Assembly (NCBI RefSeq): GCF_965363235.1
Contig: NC_134840.1
Location: 93,570,416-93,634,415 of the forward strand
DNA length: 64,000 nt
Direction: 5' to 3'
DNA from: Mytilus galloprovincialis
Taxonomy: Eukaryota > Mollusca > Bivalvia > Mytilida > Mytilidae
Of this stretch, positions 60,001 to 64,000 are shown piece by piece (positions within the stretch are counted from its first letter, which is position 1; each line of letters opens with the position of its first letter). Made by a program: the position numbers and the translations under genes. The notes below the pieces were generated by a model that worked only from the letters and a program-made list of their open reading frames with translations, was not told the DNA's origin and did not search any database.

Positions 60001-63000
60001 GACTTATATTACCCGCGCGATCATAACTACGTGAGTTATACTGCCAAGCAACGTGTCAGTGATATTATTACAATATGGCTGTTATAAACTATATCTACAT
60101 AGACTTAATTTCCGTTCACAAAACCACGCTATCTAAGGGTATATAAAATGCATTGAGAACAGAGTTGATATGCCATATCTATTTGGCAGGTTTCTAATCT
60201 GCACCTTTATACAAAGTTCACGTCTTGGTTATATGATAACAGAGTTACTACATTTTAAATAGACAATCAGAAATATATTAATTACTAAGGATTATCAACT
60301 TTTTGAAAGCACAACCAAGAAATTTAGACGACTGAATTCAAGTTAAAGTTTTCTTTCTGCAATATCATGATTGACGAGTTGAGGTTTCCACACCCATCTG
60401 ACTAACAGAAATGCGAAACTTAAAATATTTCTTATTTTTTGTAATATTTGCCGTAAAAAAAACTTCGAGAATGACGCGCATTAAATAATGATTGCAGACC
60501 TCCTTATGTGAAACAATATTGTAAAACACGAATTCTTAACAAGAAACAAAGATTTTTAAAGTCTTTTTAATATTCTAATATTTATTACCTAAGCGTCAGA
60601 TGATAAGATGTTGTAAACCAAAGACGGCAATAAACAAACAATAAACAAGAACGGACAATATTTACACCGTGGTTTTATGGTGGATTTTACAAGATCTCAA
60701 GTACTGCCTTTATTGGAAGGGATATATAACTTGTCAAATGACATATGGGCTCTATATCCGTGACAGGAAATCTCAAAAACTTATAAAAAGCAGGCAGCTC
60801 ATGGTTTCAGAGTAATTTAGAATTTTTATATCGGTCATATCTAAGTCTCCATCCGGTGTCCCTGGGTTGGTCGGACATGGGTAATCCTTTGTGAAGGGGT
60901 AGTAAGGTTAGTTATAGGACTATGTCGTTATCTCCGTACTCAACATACCACATTCTCTAACTTCTCTATCTTTGCCGAGGTGCGTCTATAATAAATTTAT
61001 TGTCAGATCAATATAGTTAGTCAATATTTTGTGTGTATATAAACATTGTTTTACAAATAAAACCTCTACATTTGACTGGCTGTGATTTTTGTCTTAGTTT
61101 GTTTTGTATATAATTTTATCGCCCCTCTCCTATGCTATCCTTATGTAGTCTGTTTAACTCATTCAGTTGTTTAAGTTTGACTCTTTGGGGAATTATACTG
61201 ATATCTGTCTTTTATTCTTCAATTTCTTAAAATGTTTCCTTGGATTTAAGATTTAAGATTGTGGGAATATATATCATATTATGCCTCTGTCCGTTAGAAA
61301 GTCTGACAATCAGCAACTTTGCTATAGAATGTTCGAAGGATTATTTCAATTTGTATGGTATTAAAACGGGTGCAATGTGAAGAACAGACAGCGACCAGAT
61401 CAAACAGCAATGCTTAGTGACACCCTCAAGCGGGAAGTGAATATAAAGTTTTCACAGTTGTTATTGAATAAACAAGGTTAGAAGTCTAATAAAATTGCTC
61501 GAGAAGAGGGGAAATTGCTGTTTAAATTAATGAATTCATTTGACCTTTTATGCGATTTTTTACAAGATTATTAAATTGGTGAGACGAACCACGATCCTCA
61601 ATAATATTGCTGTCGCTCTAATTAAATAGCCCACAAACAATTCCGTGTTTAACATGTGACAAATTGGCTTAAGTCAGATTATAGAAATTTTGACATTTTA
61701 TTTTTATTATATTATGTGTATTGCTTTTTCTCTGGAATAATTTGATAATAATACCCAATGGGATGTTTTCTAGAAACAATTGCACTGGAAATTACAAGCG
61801 GAAGTTGTTTTTTTTTATTATTATCCAAACAAAATTGCTTTGTCGTTTCTGTTATGGCTTTGTCTGCTCAAAACTAGAAACCACATCTGAAAAAACTGGT
61901 AGCTTTTTCTGTTGTACATAGAAATTATATGCACGTTATCTTAAGGAAATCCATGTTCAAATATTAATTTGTTTTCAATTTTTCTGGAACAAAATAATAA
62001 TTAGTTGTTGGGGAAACGTTCGTACGATTATCGGAGAAAAAAGGAGTTGAAAACAGACTAGAACTCAACACATGGTCTTAAGATTAAGATATGGCAATGC
62101 AGAGAGCTCAATTAATATTAAAACAAGTGAGAAAAGCTCAAATAAAGTAAATTATGGAAATAACCTTTAACGAAATTTATAAATTATAAAAAAAAAATGG
62201 GACTTCTAATTCCGGGCTTCGTCTCGTGGCAATCCGACAGGGTAAACGTGATAGAGCCCTGTTATGTATTTTTTCGAAGAACAGTCTTGACACGCTGAAA
62301 TGAACCAATTTGTACAGAAATATATTTGTTATATGCAAAACTTACAATATGTAACTTTTATTTAGGAGTGTAATGCATAAGAATTTGTGAACAATTCTTT
62401 AAAACTGAAGTGCAATAGTATAAGAAAATGCAAGCTCACTATGGTAAATCAAGCCACTCATCCCTAAAATTCCTGTTGTATCAATGTGTTTCTCGGCTTT
62501 TAGCATGCATAAAAGTACAAGTAAAATTGTATAAAGAACTATCCTTTTATGTTTAATGGAAAAGTTTAATGGAATGCTAAATGTTATGCGTCATTCTGTT
62601 TTATCACGATACCAGTTATGGTGTAAACAACAATAAATGAATAAATTCCACCCTTCTTCTTATTTTCGTATGCTGCTGTAGTTGCTCGTCCAACTCCCAT
62701 CCGTGTTTTGTATGAAACAATTTATTTTTAAACAAGATGTAATTTATCATTTTTGATTTACCTTAAATATCTATGTTTGTAAACATCATGCACTTTTGTA
62801 CAAACACGGAACTCGTACATCCCTTTATGTGGTTTTGATTTGTGTATTTCAGAACTATTTAGAACTTGTACATCCCTTGTGTGGTATTGATTTGTGTACT
62901 TTTAGAACTATTTAGTGCTTATAGTTGCCTTTACACAAAACCGCCTGCAATCAGTTAACTGCAATACCATGCATATATTTTTTAATTCTGTAACTACTAC

Positions 63001-63249
63001 TTATCAGTAGTGTATTACTAAAAAGATAAATACCATGCTTAAAAACTGTTAAAGTGCGTTTGTTACACTGCATAAAATTCTTATTTGTCTAACACGGATG
63101 CGTTTTCGGTTTTTTGTACTTCGGAATTACTTGATTTTTTTTTATACAAATGAATGTTAGAAATATTGTCTTTTATTTTTTTGTTAAAATAGAGTAGAGG
63201 CTTTTTCTAACTGTCTTTTTTTAAACTTTGCTTTTGTGTTGTTTCTCAT
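57071..63249. other. Repeat-poor non-coding DNA downstream of FoxA
   Basis: No coding exon or dispersed repeat is supported over 6 kb. Several stretches (about 59330-59560, 60100-60420, 61430-61680) have lower AT bias and AATTAA/TAATTA homeodomain-like strings, which makes them candidates for regulatory DNA; this is inference only. Confidence 0.35.
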
Positions 63250-63570
63250 ACATTTGTTCCAGGTTCGGGAGAGGATTGAGCGCTCGCACGAATGTTAGAT
63301 TATGCCACATCCTTGATGTGCCTGACTTAAGCCAGGAGCCTGTAGGTCAGAGGTTGGTGTCGGTTGCTGTCTACCATATATTGTCTTTGGGTTTTTTTTT
63401 ATCATAAACTAAAACGCCAGTATTCTCCTTTGTAAATGGTCCATTTTGGTGGTTTGTGTTGGTTGCTGTCTTTCATCTTCTGTTTTTTTTTTGTTTTTTT
63501 TTTTTATCATAAACCAAGCCCTCAGTTTTCTCCTTTCAACGGTAAATGTTTCCATTTTGACGTTACAGTC
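63250..63570 (-). repeat. Family C-related repeat with internal duplication
   Basis: GCCTGACTTAAGCCAGGAGC and two successive blocks with GGTTGCTGTCT, ATCATAAAC(T/C)AA and TTCTCCTTT...CCATTTTG (about 63358-63452 and 63463-63560). The blocks are a diverged tandem duplication of about 105 bp. The two complementary short frames here are by-products. Confidence 0.55.
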
Positions 63571-64000
63571 TAGTTTCTTTACAAAGAATTCGTGGTGGTC
63601 TTTTGCACTTGCCAATGCACGGTCTGTCTAATAGACCGGTCTTCCCTTTTCTCTCACCAAAGAATACAGTGATATGAAACGGTGAAAAACCAAAGCAAAC
63701 GGGCGATAAAAGTAAAAAGTACAATGACCTTTAGCCAGGTGAGAGAAACCTACGCTATATTCATCTGTCAAACCTAAGTACTCCACTTAACCGCCATTAA
63801 CGGATGAATCTATACGATAGGATGATTGGACTCAATAAGTTTGTTTTCATTTTAACAATAACAGTTTACATGGTTACCATTAAAACTTGTCAGATGCATT
63901 TTAATAATGACATTTCGTCCTACTTTAAGTTCAAGTGCCCTCGGCCATTGCGATTTGACAAGCATGTTCTTTCTTCAACATCCCACAATAAATGTGAATG
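63571..64000. other. Intergenic DNA at the window end
   Basis: No supported gene or repeat; the window ends in non-coding DNA. Confidence 0.3.

Overview
The window looks like nuclear DNA of a bivalve mollusc, most likely a mytilid mussel. It is very AT-rich, has GT-AG introns, and is crowded with dispersed repeats of the kind I know from Mytilus genomic and transcript sequence. Repeat identification rests on memory and on comparing copies inside this window; no database was searched. Letters A to I below are my own labels for repeat families.

Only three gene pieces are well supported. (1) Positions 1-734 hold the 3' end of a copper amine oxidase gene (copy A: intron tail plus last exon). (2) 10486-13210 holds a nearly complete tandem paralogue (copy B: one long exon, one intron, last exon; about 760 residues). 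The two copies are nearly identical through intron, last exon and 3' flank, so the duplication is recent. (3) 52720-53943 is a single-exon FoxA (HNF3-type forkhead) gene with a compact candidate promoter just upstream.

From about 1.4 to 41.5 kb the DNA is a mosaic of mobile elements: a likely solo LTR (4799-5849), a 2.2 kb element with 451-bp terminal direct repeats (29874-32071), two near-complete palindromic foldback elements flanked by TA (17940-18655 and 28108-28548), a 3.9 kb element with long terminal inverted repeats and an unrecognised coding remnant (32743-36671), a MULE-type transposase remnant with its ends (40327-41060), a tRNA-derived SINE (37645-37956), and many copies of dispersed families A to I, several inserted into one another.

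From about 41.5 kb to 63 kb repeats become sparse. This repeat-poor stretch surrounds FoxA, as is common around developmental regulators, and may hold its cis-regulatory DNA. I see no CRISPR array, rRNA or functional tRNA gene.

The most interesting items are the recent amine oxidase tandem duplication whose homology stops at a dispersed repeat, a changed residue next to the cofactor tyrosine of copy B, the odd terminal-direct-repeat element, and the long-TIR element, whose empty site is preserved in a tandem copy right beside it.
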